DNA of 64,000 nucleotides from Adineta ricciae (GCA_905250025.1 CAJNOJ010000440.1:1-64000); one strand, 5' to 3'; counted from the first letter of the stretch, positions 23,940 to 36,605 are shown. Numbers and translations: made by a program. Notes: generated by a model not told the origin, from the letters alone.

Positions 23940-26879
23940 ATGTCTACTCAGCGGTCGCATCAGATTTCACGGGGTAAAAAAACTCTTTTTCATCAAAGTT
24001 CTTTTGTTTCTTTACTTGCATATCGATTTGCGTTAGATTACATTGTTTTAATTCCACTACAAAAAACGTCAACAATTAATGTCGCCTCAATCGAAAGGCA
24101 GACGAATGTTGACCCAACAGATAAAAACATTCTTCATATTGGTAGTGGAAATAACATTGACTTCATCATATACAAGAATGCAGATTCAGGTAAGGGAATT
24201 TATGTAAAACACTTGCACGGAATTGACATTAAATTTCAGCGCAAGACGAGAATGAACCAGTTGGATATACAACTCAGTTTAAAGTGTTTATGACAGATAA
24301 ACAAACGAAAGGTGTGCATCAAGAGAATCGCGTATTACATTTTTGGTTTTACGATCAAAACGATGAAGAGTATTCGGATGATGTCAACGAGTTTATGCGT
24401 GGATTATTCAAATCAAGTGAATTTCCGCGCGGTGAGAGAGATCAATGGTTGCATGTTCTCTATTCAGTAGAAACTTTCTCATCTAGATTATTTTTTGTTT
24501 ATCAAACGTTTAATGGAGCTATTGAGAAGATTCGCAATGATACGTAAGATACAATTGGAAATTCATACGTTAACTGATCAACAAGTAGATAATGATCATC
24601 CGTGTATGTATGACTTTCACTGTAATTAAACTTTCGAACAAAAACGAGCTTCATATCATCAATCATCTTTTCCCTTTCGCACACGACATCAATGCATGAT
24701 GGATATCTACTTTGTTCGTTCATTGTTTAGTTTATGAAAATAATCCCCAACGATATGGCGACGAGGTGAAAGATAGACTACTGGATTTGCTTGAACAAGC
24801 CTTTCCTAATCCAATGTTTGTGAATGATTTGGCGAAGTAAGTTTTGCTAGTTGTACACCCGTATTTCACAGTTGTCTCCTTTTCTTTTTTCTTCATAGAT
24901 ATGTTGAATGTGATGGTGAAACCGTTTTTCAGTACCTTGTCGAATTAGAAGAGAAAAATCTCGTTAAACATCTTGATCATGATGGTCAACAATGGACACG
25001 TGTTGTTGTCTCGGCTGAAGAAGAAGATACTCATCGTGCGTGATGCATTGATAACTAAGATTTACAAAATCTTTCTTTTTTTTTGTAGAAGTTATTCCCT
25101 ACAAGTCTATTGCGGAACTCTCAAACGCATTTCGTCCAACGATTGCTATTATCACAGTGAATTATTTTGAGAAATTAGCTGTCGATGCCATGATTGAAAA
25201 TAAAATCACCTTTGTACGACAAAAAGCAGGTAAAGTAATTCGATCAATCCACTCGATTTCCTTACTTTTTGTCTGTTAAGGAGAATCAAATGTTTACACA
25301 ATCGGCACAATCGGATCTCACCATGTTGTTTCAACAAAATTACCATTGATCGGTCGTAGTCGTACAGCTCAAATTTCAACAGGAAGTACAACGACTCGAT
25401 TATTAGGCACTTTTCAGCATGTTCAACATGTTTTTATTATTGGTTGTGCTGGTGGTGTACCACATTATACAGATGCAAATAAACATATCCGACGTGGAGA
25501 TATTATTGTTGGATATCCAAATGAAGAAGATTATGTTTATGGTAAATATACGCGATGTCGAGAACGATGAATCTATTGAGAGATAAGAACAGTTTTAGCA
25601 GCGAGAAATATGTATATATATACAAAGTAATTATTCGAGTGATGTTAATGCATTGTCGATTGGTGTGAAGGTGTATGTCAACATTGAATGTAAAGATGAC
25701 ATTTCCGATGAGTAATACATATGTGTTCTTTCTCTCATCAAGATAAAAGTTCATGATTCTCCGTTTCACGGCGATTGTTCGATTTCTTTCTCCATATCTA
25801 AGATAAATACAAAGTGTTCCCCTGAGGTTATCTTTTCTTTCTCTAGTTAATCCTATTTATGAACATAATAGAGACAAATATCGCCTTTCTGTTCTTCTTC
25901 TTCTTCTTCTTCTTCTCTTAATAGGATCTGATGATTGATTGCGAAATGACGAAGAAGCATGTAATTATATCACTTACGGGAAGAAATACTAGAATTCTCG
26001 GATGACCATATCTTCCTGTTAGTTTCAAAAGTCAAATTTGAATACGAATTTTTTGCTTCATCAATTATAAAAGAGTCGTTCTTTCATCTTTTTCTTTCTC
26101 CTCAAGATGGTCAACTAAGTTTACGGAGAAAAGAATTTCAACAAAGAACAGATTGGTTATGTACTTTAAATGACGTAATCTAGATTAAGCATCATGCGAA
26201 TTTCATGATCATTACAGGAGAACATATGTAGATTAGGATCTTATTTCTTGCTTCGAAATCAATTCTAGGCATTTATGAAGCCGAACAATCATCGGAAGGT
26301 TACGAATTTGTTTCGACATGTTACAAACCTAAAAATCTTCAATTATATCAATTAATGGAGCCAATTAAAGAGAATTACCAACAAACAAACGCAACACGGC
26401 CTTCTACACATAAATATCCATGGGAAAAGTTTCTCGAAGATGGTATGCAGTATTTGCTATCACATAATATCGATTGTTTACCACCATCTACTGATCATCT
26501 TTATATAAAAATGGAAAATGGTGAAATTGTAGAAGTCGAACATCCAAACAAGAACACAAGAGATTATACTCGACCTAAAGTTTGCTTTGGAATGATCGCT
26601 GGTGGAAAAAACATTTTAACAAATGATTATTTCAAAACAACATTAAGTGAAAAATGCAACGTACTTTGTTTTGATTCTGAAATCGATCAAGTATTAGCAG
26701 CTATTCAAGGCAATCAAATCGAATCATTCATGATTATACGTGGCGTAGCCGATTATCATGATGGAACATTGAATAAAGAATGGCAACCTTATTCATCGTT
26801 ATGTGCTGCATCATTCATGAAAACAATTATTTACAAAATTCCATATTCTGGTGAAACGGAGAATAATAATGTACTTTAG
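23940..26879 (+). CDS. Winged-helix plus nucleoside-phosphorylase-fold protein
   Basis: Exons approximately 23940-24189 (with a possible internal 63-bp in-frame intron at 23972-24034), 24240-24543, about 24729-24836, 24899-25035, 25089-25229, 25281-25541 and 26269-26879. After an N-terminal domain of unknown fold comes a winged-helix-like stretch (LLDLLEQAFPNPMFVNDLAK...YLVELEEKNLVKHL). A PNP_UDP_1 domain follows: PTIAIITVNYFEKLAVDAMI, HVFIIGCAGGVPHYTDA, RGDIIVG, VCFGMIAGGKNIL, and near the end MIIRGVADYHDGTLNKEWQ with an alanine-rich helix, the usual end of MTA/SAH-nucleosidase-like domains. The join at 24543/24729 is one frame off with the best acceptor; see findings. Catalytic activity is not established, and regulatory or immune-sensor roles are known for related fusions. 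Intron 25542-26268 is large (727 bp) and carries a CTT microsatellite. Confidence 0.72.
25889..25918. repeat. (CTT)n microsatellite
   Basis: Eight or nine CTT units inside the large intron of the phosphorylase-like gene. Confidence 0.9.
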
Positions 26880-27003
26880 AGAATCATTTACATTCCATTT
26901 TATATATATGCGTGTGTTTTTCTACATGTACGCTTGTTTTCTATTACATGTATTTCGGATATGAATATTCATTTTTAATTATATACAAATATTTCTAGAT
27001 GAT

Positions 27004-28109
27004 ATGGGCAGAAATCGATATAATCATAGGAGAAATTCCTCGGTGATGTTAGATGCTGGTTATGTGTCAATACAAGCGATAGATTTCTATGGATCAACGC
27101 AGATATTTGGTTTACATGGTAGAAAATTATTTTGTGTTATCTTCATGGTATTTCTTCTTTTCATAATCAGTTTTATCAATTTAACAGTAGGTCTATTTGA
27201 TTGTCATGCGTGTAAATTACGAATATCTTTCGTAGTGCTTGGTATTTATCATGTACAAACTCGATTGGACGCCGCTACACAAAAATGGCTCGAAAGTCTT
27301 TCGATTCGATAAATTCAATCATCAGATTGAATTATATAAATCAACAACATTCAAAGATATTATTTATACGACTCAAATCAAAGATGATTCATCACTTGAC
27401 GTTCTTTCCAGAACACCGGTAAACTCGTCATTACAAAATGCAAAATAAGATGTTTTCTTTCAACATAGATCGATATGTACGGTGATCATAATTCGCTGCT
27501 GTTAAATGAAAATCAAATCTCAATGAACGCCGAATATTTTTCTCTAAATCACAAATATCTAGTTGACTTTACTAATCTCAATTTGTATAAGTTTGACGGG
27601 AAGAGAAAAACAAAAGTTCATCTTAGTCAAGTTGATTCTCATTATGTATGTTATGATATTCGTTTGAGAGAAAACGATTCAGATAATTCCATTTTAGATT
27701 CATGATAAACAATTGAATTTGACTGGAGAGAAACTTTTGACAATTACAAAAGCAAATCGAGTGTCATTAAATGGGAGAAATATAAATGTCGACGTGAATA
27801 AACATCATCATCGGTCAGTCGTTCGTCTTGGTAGTTATTGGAAAAGAAGAAAACCGACGGATTATCGACAAGTATGCTCGTTTTTTTTTATCAAGACATT
27901 TATTTATTCCGGAGTGTTCGATTTTCTTGTAGAAGATTGCCCATGGAAATTTACAATTTCAAACAAATTCAATCTTTCTCGATTTGCCACGATCATCGCC
28001 TGGACAGAGTACTTCTTACAGTGAAATAAATGTCTATCGAATGTGTATTTGTAATACAACATTGTTACTCTTACAGAGCTTTGCTCATCAACCATGTCCT
28101 CTTTGTTAA
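27004..28109 (+). CDS. Sarcoglycan family protein (beta-sarcoglycan-like)
   Basis: Type II membrane glycoprotein of the dystrophin-associated complex. Five phase-0 exons: 27004-27186, 27236-27418, 27469-27645, 27698-27871, 27933-28109, giving 297 residues. A short cytoplasmic N-terminus (MGRNRYNHRRNSS) precedes one long membrane helix (LFCVIFMVFLLFIISFINLT), then a beta-rich extracellular region. The C-terminus reads IFLDLPRSSPGQ...YRMCICNTTLLLLQ...CPLC, matching the sarcoglycan ending with its LPR segment and cysteine cluster (CxC...C..C). Length fits the beta/gamma/delta range (290-318). Assignment to beta over gamma/delta rests on overall feel and is weak. Confidence 0.8.
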
Positions 28110-29164
28110 CAAGTATATACGTGTTTTCGTCGTCTTCAGGTGGTATTTCTGTTGGTGCTTTCCTTATATGTTTCTACATTGTGTATACATTGATTAGGCG
28201 AGTTATTTCAAATTGAGACAAATCTGTCGTATAGTATTTTTTATTGATCTTTTCTCTCTGCCAAAAATTGTTTTTGTTGCGTTGATTCGTGCAATACTAC
28301 ATACATAGAATAAAAACATTTTCTCATGACAAAACTTGGTAATGAATGAAGATGCTTGAAACCATGGCGATGATGATCGTGTCACATTTTTCTATTCCTA
28401 TTAGAACGGAATAACTACATCTGAGAGTGAAAAATGTTGTTATTACTAAACTACTGGTGTGCACTGATCAATCAACTATTGACAAAAACAGTTTTGTCCT
28501 TGCCAACTCTATGAACTGTCATTTCGATAATAATATTATCATTAATTCTTCCAACTGAATTATTCTGTCCTAAGAATTACTTACATAAACACATGTCTTT
28601 GTCTCACACTCGTGTAGATAGGACTAAACCTAGATGAAAGGCAGAAAGAAGGAATTCGATTAAGTGGTTAAACGTGCTACAATTCGTATACTCTGCGATT
28701 TACAGAAACAACATTACAAAAAAGAATCGCTGCACCCAGCAATAAATCATTTGTGTAATATTCAACGGTAGGTAGGAATAGTTGGCTACACTTTTCTCAC
28801 ACCCAATAGGACTAGCAAGAAATGCAAGCATGAAGAAAGTATTTTGTTTCTTTCATTAGCTTAAGTATAAACGTTTACGAGGATATGAACAATGATGCGA
28901 TGTTATAGTGTAAAAATTGTCGATGATTCTTTTTCGTGATTTATGTATCTAGTTTTGTATGTTAAAATAGGAGCTAATTCCTATTCAATTCACGTTGATT
29001 CTACTGCTTTCAATCTGATTGGTCAATGTATTTTCTATTCTGACAATTATGATTGTGTCAATAATAATATAATATTTTTTTCTGTTCTAGGTTGATAAGC
29101 CCTGATTTATTCATATTTTACAATTATCTATTTTTCAGACAATCTTATATCATACATTTGAGCT
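28110..29164. other. Spacer, no gene recognised
   Basis: AT-rich with no coding signal on either strand. The end (29130-29164) has a T-rich tract and TTTTTCAG before the transporter ATG, consistent with a 5' UTR acceptor or spliced-leader site. Confidence 0.55.
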
Positions 29165-32100
29165 ATGTCATCTTCGGAAGTTACTGGCAAAGAACGAGCG
29201 TTCGCTGCTGCTGCTGCCGGTATGTTAAAGTTGAATAAAACCTAGAGAATCACAGTAAATATATATATGTTTTTATTTTGCTATTGTAGCATCGGCAACG
29301 CCTCCATCGACTCCACGTCGTCAGAGTACAAATGCTGACCAAGTCGATACGAAATTAACCTTGCCTAAAGCAGCATACTATGTCATATTTGTCGAAGGCT
29401 GTGAACGCTTCTGTTTTTACGGTCTTAAAACGATTTTACTCCTTTATTTTATGCATTACTTACTGTTAAGCAAAGACACCGCAACATCTTACTATCATTT
29501 ATTTTCTTTTGCATGTTACTTCACCCCGACTATTGGGGCTATCATATCCGATGGTTATATCGGTCGTTATTCAACGATTTTATATTTATCAGTTGTCTAT
29601 TTAATCGGATCAATTATTTTAACATTGACGGCAATACCATCTGTTGGTCATCACCACTTGTAAGTAGTGAATAATCTGTGTACGAAGTAGAAATTTTTCT
29701 TTGAGTTTCTAGAGTAGGACCATTCATTGGTTTGCTCCTTATTGCATTAGGAACAGGTGGAATAAAACCGTGCGTAAGTGCCTTCGGAGCTGATCAAATC
29801 TCAATGACCAATGTGAGATGACGAAAATCATTAGAATTGACTTCCTATTCATTTTTGTTCTTTTTTTTCACAGCCAAAACAATTAAACCGGTATTTTGCT
29901 TTCTTCTATTTTGCAATCAATACCGGCTCGTTAGTATCAACCTTACTCACGCCTCTACTTCGAAGTACACCGAAAGAAATTAGATTTTATTGTCTATGCC
30001 ATTTTTCTCTCTGACTAGGTAAATTTAGCTGCTTTGGCTACGATTGTTATTCATTAGCTTTCGGTATTCCGGCATTATTAATGTTAATTTCAATAAGTAA
30101 TTTCATGGTGACTGTTTCTCTGTCCATACCATTGCTTTTTAGTCATATTTATTCTGGGCACGCCACTGTATAAACGTGTACCGCCAAAAGAAAACATCAT
30201 CGTCAAATTCATTGCCATTAACTTAGTAAGAAGAGGACTATCGAGTTCTTGATGGTTTTATTCAATATTTATATGCGTTTATAGCATGCAATACGTAATG
30301 CAACATTTGGCCCATCAACAGGATCAAAAGAACATTGGCTTTATCATGCAAACGACAGATATAGTGTTCGTAGAAAATGACTTTGTGATCGTTCAAGCAC
30401 CTTGAATAGCCAACGGATCCTATTTTACTTTCAGGCCGATGATATCGAAGATGTTCGTTGCGTTCTTCGAGTATTCCTTCTGTTCACGCCAATTCCAGTC
30501 TTCTACGCTTTATTTGATCAATCCGGTTCACGCTGGACTTATCAAGCAACATTAATGAATGGAAGTCTCGTGCGTATATTGATAATTAGAACAAAAAAAA
30601 TCAAACATCTTAAAAAACGACTCGAAAACCTTTAGGGACCGTTCGGCACAATTCAACCAGATCAAATGCAAGCAATGAATAGTTTCTTCGTACTTCTATT
30701 CATTCCAATGTTTGAAGAAGTAATCTATCCGGCATTCGCTCGGTGCAACTTATTGATAAAGTAAAGCTAATTTAACAAAGAGCCATATTCAACGAGGATG
30801 AATATTTTTCTACAGGCCATTACAACGAATGTTTGTTGGAATGATCGTTATGGTTTTTGCTTTTGTTGTCGCAGCAATTCTTCAAAGTTCAATTCAAGTA
30901 AGCGAAAACTTCTACGATTATTCGACCTAACATATGTCCGTTCGTGACAGTCAAAATCAAGTGCAATGCCAGTTCGTTATCAAACAAGTCTTTTCAACGG
31001 CTATAATTGTACAATTAATATTAATAATATGCGATCTATCGAGCCCGGAAAAGTAAAAGTTCTTTTCCAATAATTGATAAATTACTGGAAACTATCTTTC
31101 AGACGTCTTATATTCCGTGTACAAAACTACTTGTTGAAGGAGTCACTTTTACCTCCACATGTTATTCATCGGATGTTTCTTTTAAATTAAATCAAGACGA
31201 ACTTTGTCCATCAGTTCTAATTCTGTCTGAGGTCGATGACGAAGAACGCGGCAAAGTCCTAGGAGTGACGACAGTAAGTGAAATATAGCCAATAGCTTAT
31301 TATCTAACGAAGGATTTCCTTTGCAGTTAGCAAATTCAATAGCCAACCAACGTGGTGCTAATGGGTCTGCTCTTTTACGGTGAGAATTGTCAACTGATAT
31401 CGCTTCCAACACTGAATCTTGTCGTTTGCTTAGTGTGGTTACGCTGGATGGAAAACAATCGGATGTTGAAACCGTTCCGAATAAATATAATTTTAAAATG
31501 AGCAAAAAGCTATTACCGACAGACTATAAATCAGTTCTACCAACAAAGTTTGTATTTCATTTCTGTTTCTATTTCCTCTTCCATATGCCGTATTCACTTT
31601 CAATAGTTACGAAATTAAAAACTTAGCTACTCAACAAATAAGTGCTGAAAATTTTGATACACATCCAACAGCTGTTTATACAGTACTTCTTCATAATTCA
31701 AACAACGATCGAGTATGTAATCCTGAGTTAGAACACTACCATTTATGCACTCGTATACACTACTCATTGAACCATTTATTAATTATTGTTCAATAGCATT
31801 GATATTTGAAGTATTTTGTAGTGTTGTGTAAAGAAAACGATACGGCATTTTCATGAGTATTTTTAATGTCGAAGTCTGATTATTGAGGAAACCATTGCAT
31901 CAGCATGCTCGCACTTGAACTTTCAGTATGTACTCTATAATTGAAAATTTATACGACATATCACCTGTGAGAATAAAGCCCTGTTAAATAGGCCGAAGTA
32001 TGCAGTATACTCATCGTTATGGGTGAGTTAAGCGAAAGTATTCCACTAAAATAGTTGCACTTTACTGAGGAATTTTCAGTATTGTTAATAGACAGACAGT

Positions 32101-33235
32101 TGATATACGGAGGGGAAAAGGTGTAATTTGTCTCGACAATTAGCGATTTTCTAACCATGCTATTTTATGCGTTCTAAAACAATTTTTAGATGTCTATCGT
32201 GCATGAATAGAATACATTTCCGTCGACATTAAGTATCACAATGTTAAACAAAATGTCATACATTATTTATCAGCATGTAATCTTTGAAAAGATTAATTAT
32301 GCGACTACGTTCATATTAAGTTTTCGGATAATTACATCACTGTACAATCTAACTCAGATTGTTTATTGATGTTTTAAATCTTTGGTAACGGATATTGTTT
32401 CTACGGCAGACGCTACATGTCCTACCGAGTAGAGAAATCAGTTAGAAAAAGTGGTGAATTTATCGTCTTTGATTTTCGATTCGTAGAGAGAATGAATATA
32501 TTCGGGAAAAAACATTGACGAATAATTGATTTGAAGAACTTAGTACTGTTATAGATAAATTTGAATGTGAATTATTAGAGAACATAAAGTAAGTTGTGTG
32601 AATATTTTAAGATCATGCTGCGAGTAAGAACGAGGCGTTTATTAATTTGTGGCGATATTTAATTGACGACCTACGTCATGTATATTAATACCCTCAAGAA
32701 CTCGCCTCTAGTTTTCTAGTTTTAAATTAAAAAAAATTTATGAATCTGTCAAGGGCAATTGTTTATTGATTTTTTTAGCTACATGCTACAGTATTCGAAG
32801 ATGTTCCGCCATTTACTATACATATTCTTTGGCAAACTGTTCAATATGTGCTGATGACGAGCGCAGAAATCCTTGTTAGTATCACAGGTCTTGTGTTCGC
32901 TTATTCGCAAGCACCGAGACGTTACAAATCGGTGATCATGTCGGCTTGGTTATTGACGACGGCAATTGGTGACCTAATTGTTGTTTTCGTTGCTGAAGTT
33001 CACTTTGTTTCGAATCAAGTAGGATGGAAAGCTTGAAGAAAAGTTTGACATGGAATATTTTGTACTCTAGGTCATCGAATTCGTCTTCTTCGCAATCTTA
33101 ATGGCATTTGGAGCGTTTATTTTCGGTGTTCTAGCTATTCGTTATACATATTATCAAGCCCGACATGATGATTCCGAAGATCAACAATTAATTCTCGACA
33201 AAGCTGCTTTCGAACCTGAGCAAATCATCGAATAA
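29165..33235 (+). CDS. SLC15A: Proton-coupled oligopeptide transporter (SLC15/PEPT, POT family)
   Basis: Plasma-membrane di/tripeptide:proton symporter. About eighteen exons can be joined, including 29165-29219, 29290-29659, 29713-29812, 29874-29964, 30019-30096, 30143-30225, 30435-30569, 30636-30760, 31607-31712, 32779-33018 and 33071-33235. The POT signature [11 protein letters not shown] (ExxERF) opens the first membrane region. Also seen are [22 protein letters not shown] (signature 1 region), [45 protein letters not shown] and the C-terminal FEDVPPF...[20 protein letters not shown]. The extracellular loop between helices 9 and 10 is divergent but present. The N-terminus has an alanine run (about 10 residues) before the first helix. 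One intron (31713-32778) is 1,066 bp, far longer than its neighbours. Confidence 0.93.
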
Positions 33236-33595
33236 ACTCTCTTTTCCCATATTTATTGAATCTCATATTCCATTGTGAACACTATTGTTGTCTCGTACTC
33301 ATGTATGTATAAAGTAGATATTTGTTAATCTGACAAAAGCGAATAGCATTCGACTTGATCTGTACTGGGATAAGAGAAAATATTTTGTGTGTTCTCATAT
33401 ATCTATTTTATTATTTGTTGTGAAAATCATTTTCGACTAATATTATAATCAAAATAAATGTGCAACCGAATAAAAAGATATCGTTTATTGTCTTATTTGT
33501 TTTTATTTTACTTCTTCTTCTGCGCTCTTACAAATGTCATAGGAAGGAAGGAAGGAAAGTATAACAGCGAATATAGATTTTGATCTCTTTCCGTT
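33236..33595. other. Convergent 3' spacer
   Basis: Lies between the SLC15 stop and the stop of the minus-strand prohormone. It contains an AATAAA-like word (AATAAATG, about 33453) and a GGAA microsatellite (33541-33556). No gene. Confidence 0.6.
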
Positions 33596-34104
33596 TTATT
33601 CGTGGGATGTTGATGGAACTGAACGGCGACCAACACGAGGCAACATAATAATACGTTTAGCCAAGTGCACATCATCGGAGTGATAAGCTTGTTTTGGGCT
33701 TAATAAACGCTGTTGGTTATAATCAAGAAACTTGTCTGATGTTGGATAATATCGGTCAGCCATATCTGCATAATTATTGAGGAGGAAATTTTCAATTTGT
33801 GCTTGTTCGTCATCATCAATGTTGGACGCAAACAATGGTTGTGTGCGAATAAATGTGCATAAAAATATCACACAGATTAGTACTATAAATACAAAAGTAC
33901 ACAGTTAACGGGCACATTAGACGACTAGTACATCCTGTCGAGCGCACAACTAGGTGAAGATATCCATATCAGAACCTGACAAGGTTTCTAAGCTCGTCTC
34001 TACTTCAGTCGTTTCAGATAATTTGCACTATATTTAAGCAAACCAGTTTAAGACTAATTTGATTTATAAGTTGGAAATGGCAGGTACTGTAACTTACATT
34101 TCAT
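33596..34104 (-). CDS. Neuropeptide prohormone predicted to yield a PRV-amide peptide
   Basis: Small secreted peptide precursor, about 97 residues. Exon 1 supplies only ATG AAA T (34104-34098) before a GTAAGT donor. Exon 2 runs 33882-33596 after a TTTATAG acceptor. Joined, the start is MKLLICVIFLCTFI, a clean signal peptide likely cleaved near LFA/SNI. The acidic propeptide follows, then the processing cassette HLAKR-IIMLPRV-GRR: dibasic KR before the peptide, and glycine (amide donor) plus RR after it. The predicted product is IIMLPRV-amide. The PRV-amide ending is that of CAPA/periviscerokinin-type members of the PRXamide (neuromedin U/pyrokinin) superfamily. The residue before PRV is leucine, where many family members have F or M. 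Single-copy peptide per precursor. The upstream open frame at 34094-34276 is not used. Confidence 0.75.
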
Positions 34105-36487
34105 AAAGTGAGATGTTAGTGAACTCATGGTTACTTGTTAAAATAAGTAGTTCGAACACAAAAAGAAGCAGAAGAAGAACAATCTGAAAGAGATCAAATG
34201 TGCGGTCTTGAATTAAGATGTTAATTGTGAAATTGATAAAGGATTGCAAATAAATTGGTAAAACGTCGAGAAGCAAGTATATATGTAAGTCTATTGAATA
34301 GATTTAAAAGAAAAAATGAAGACCTATGAGCTTTTTCTTAGCTTACTGTCTATTCAAATTTTCCTCTCTTCCTCTCCGCTCTTCTCTCTTTTTCTGACGA
34401 ACTAGAGAGCGAGAGGAAAATTACCAAATACTTGGAATGAGACCTTTTTCCTTTGTTTTTCTTTCTCTCTCTCTCAACTCTAATAGACACGTACTAATGA
34501 AAAATGTTCATAATCCCTATGGATAATTTCTTTATGTAAACATAAAATGAAATAGAATCAATGTCTTAATCTTTTCGACGACATTTCCATGTGAAACTTA
34601 TATGTTAGGATCTAGTCTGAGCTCTCTTCTGAGATTCCTATCAACTCGGAATCAATGTAAATCTCATGAGAAACCATAGTGTAACATACTAAGACGAGTT
34701 GTCTGCGGTGGTGCTCGCCGATATGAATTAAATGCCAATACAAATAAATGCTTGGTAATTTTTCATAATCGCTTTACTCTCCACAGTTATCCAAATATGA
34801 AATCCGCCAACGTAATCCGTCCTTCCTTCTAGAGCGTATACGTCATCTTTACTTCTTCTCTTTTGTCTTTTATATAATGTGAAAGTAATGTCGTTATTAA
34901 AAATGAGGATGCGTGAAAGGTTGATTCTTCCTATGGAATGAGAATTTACGTAAATCTCGTAATTTTGCCTAAAAAATTAATTAACGACTGGTATAGCTTG
35001 CAAGGAACGATGGCCTTAGTTAATATTAGTTTAATATTGAATGCCTACGCACAAGAACGAGTGCTCGACTATGGCCTCCTAGATTGTGTATATTCATTCC
35101 ACGGCCAAAGATGTTTTTTATCAGAAACATCTTGTCTTAATTTTATTATCACGTAACAACACTTAACAAGACAAAATAATTCCATTATTGTACACTGGCG
35201 AATATAACGAGAGATATTGTCTGTATTTTAAAGCATTTCTACAAGCGTAAACAGAATAACAGCACGCTTACTGAACGACTAGTAGTATAATAATTGTGTA
35301 CCAGTGCTTTTGTTTTATTAAGTTTCATCAATCTAATCCTCCTACGATTTTAATGCTAATTTATGTAAAAGTCTTTCGAAAAGAATAACAATAGAAGTTC
35401 GCTGGCGCGTACATTGTATGATTTACATTTAGAGAACACGATAAACATGAACTTGTTGCAAACATTCAAAGAACAGAATTCGATAATTTGTTTTTCTTCG
35501 AGCAACTGATCAAAGTTATTTCTTTCATATTCTGATCTCTTTTGCATGACTAACCATGAATCATTCGTTCTTTCACACGTAAACATCTTTGTTAAGTATT
35601 AGCATACATGCATTTGACCTCATTTGATTTCAGGCCGTACTTTGCACTTGTTCCTTCTTACTCTTATCAGGTCGATTGTACTTTTATCGTCATTCACGTT
35701 TATGCGTGTTTAAACATTCAAAACACGTTGGAATACGTTACTTAGATGGGAAAACGATTGATTCTACAGACACGATCAGTAATAGAGAGCTTAACGAGTG
35801 CGTGTTCTATTCAACCACATGGAATTACACGGTCGAAAACTTTCTCATACTCCTAATCAGTTTTGAGATTGATGAATTGAACTGAATGGAATGAAAATAT
35901 TTGAATTTCTACAAATGTAGATATTATGTACTGCAATAATCACTGTTTGACTTGACATCAACAGTGTCAAGCTCATGCAGTAACCAACATTCTGCGAGCA
36001 AAACCTTTAGCACCAACATCTGTATTGGATCTATAAAAATAGAGACGACATAAATATGGGTCACTTTTATCTTTTGAAATTAACTCCATTTTAACAGGTA
36101 TATTCGTGTACCTTTAATCAGACACACATTGGAGTGGATGTGACATGCAATTTTAATTACGAATAAAGTCTTACAGATCTGCGAAAGAAATCTTCATATT
36201 GCCAACACTAATCGTTATTAGCAATATCATATAAATAATTTGAAAACAACTGTCAAGTATTTGCGTCATCGTCTAAGATCGGATAAGAGAAGTTTTTATT
36301 CGTACTTGTTATATACGCAAGTTGATTTTCTGAAAGTTTTGGTGACATGTGGAAAAGAAAAACATGGAAAGTCATGCATATACTTATTATGGGTATTAGT
36401 GAGCATGACCAACATGTACGCAAAAAAGCATTCTTCCAACCTTGTGTCTGACGAGGCTTTGATATGTTAAAAGAATTTAAACAAAAA
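34105..36487. other. 2.4-kb spacer, no gene recognised
   Basis: Upstream of the prohormone there is a TATATA word at about 34277-34283 on its coding strand, about 175 bp before the ATG. CT-rich tracts lie at 34360-34390 and 34460-34476. Open frames at 34938 and 35676 have no recognisable features. Otherwise nothing seen. Confidence 0.5.
36483..36487 (-). terminator. RNA polymerase III terminator of 5S
   Basis: TTTTT on the minus strand directly after the 5S 3' end. Confidence 0.85.
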
Positions 36488-36605
36488 GCTTACGACACTC
36501 GGTATTCCCAGGCGGTCACCCATCCAAGTACTAACCGAGCCCGACGTTGCTTAACTTCAGTGATCGGACGAGAACTGGTGTATTCAACGTGGTATGGCCG
36601 TAAGC
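36488..36605 (-). rRNA. 5S rRNA: 5S ribosomal RNA
   Basis: The minus strand reads as a complete eukaryotic 5S rRNA of about 118-120 nt. It begins GCTTACGGCCATACCACG, contains the internal control region (AAGTTAAGCAACGTCGGGCT, GGTTAGTACTTGGATGGGTG) and ends CCGAGTGTCGTAAGC. The two ends are complementary (GCTTACG / CGTAAGC), forming helix I. Immediately downstream is a run of five T on the coding strand (36483-36487), the RNA polymerase III terminator. It is a solitary copy in this window, not part of a visible tandem array. Confidence 0.96.

Noticed and set aside
34094..34276. Hydrophobic 60-codon open frame as a small membrane protein
   Set aside because: Its last codons overlap the first exon of the prohormone, and the shorter ATG (34104) gives a proper signal peptide once spliced.
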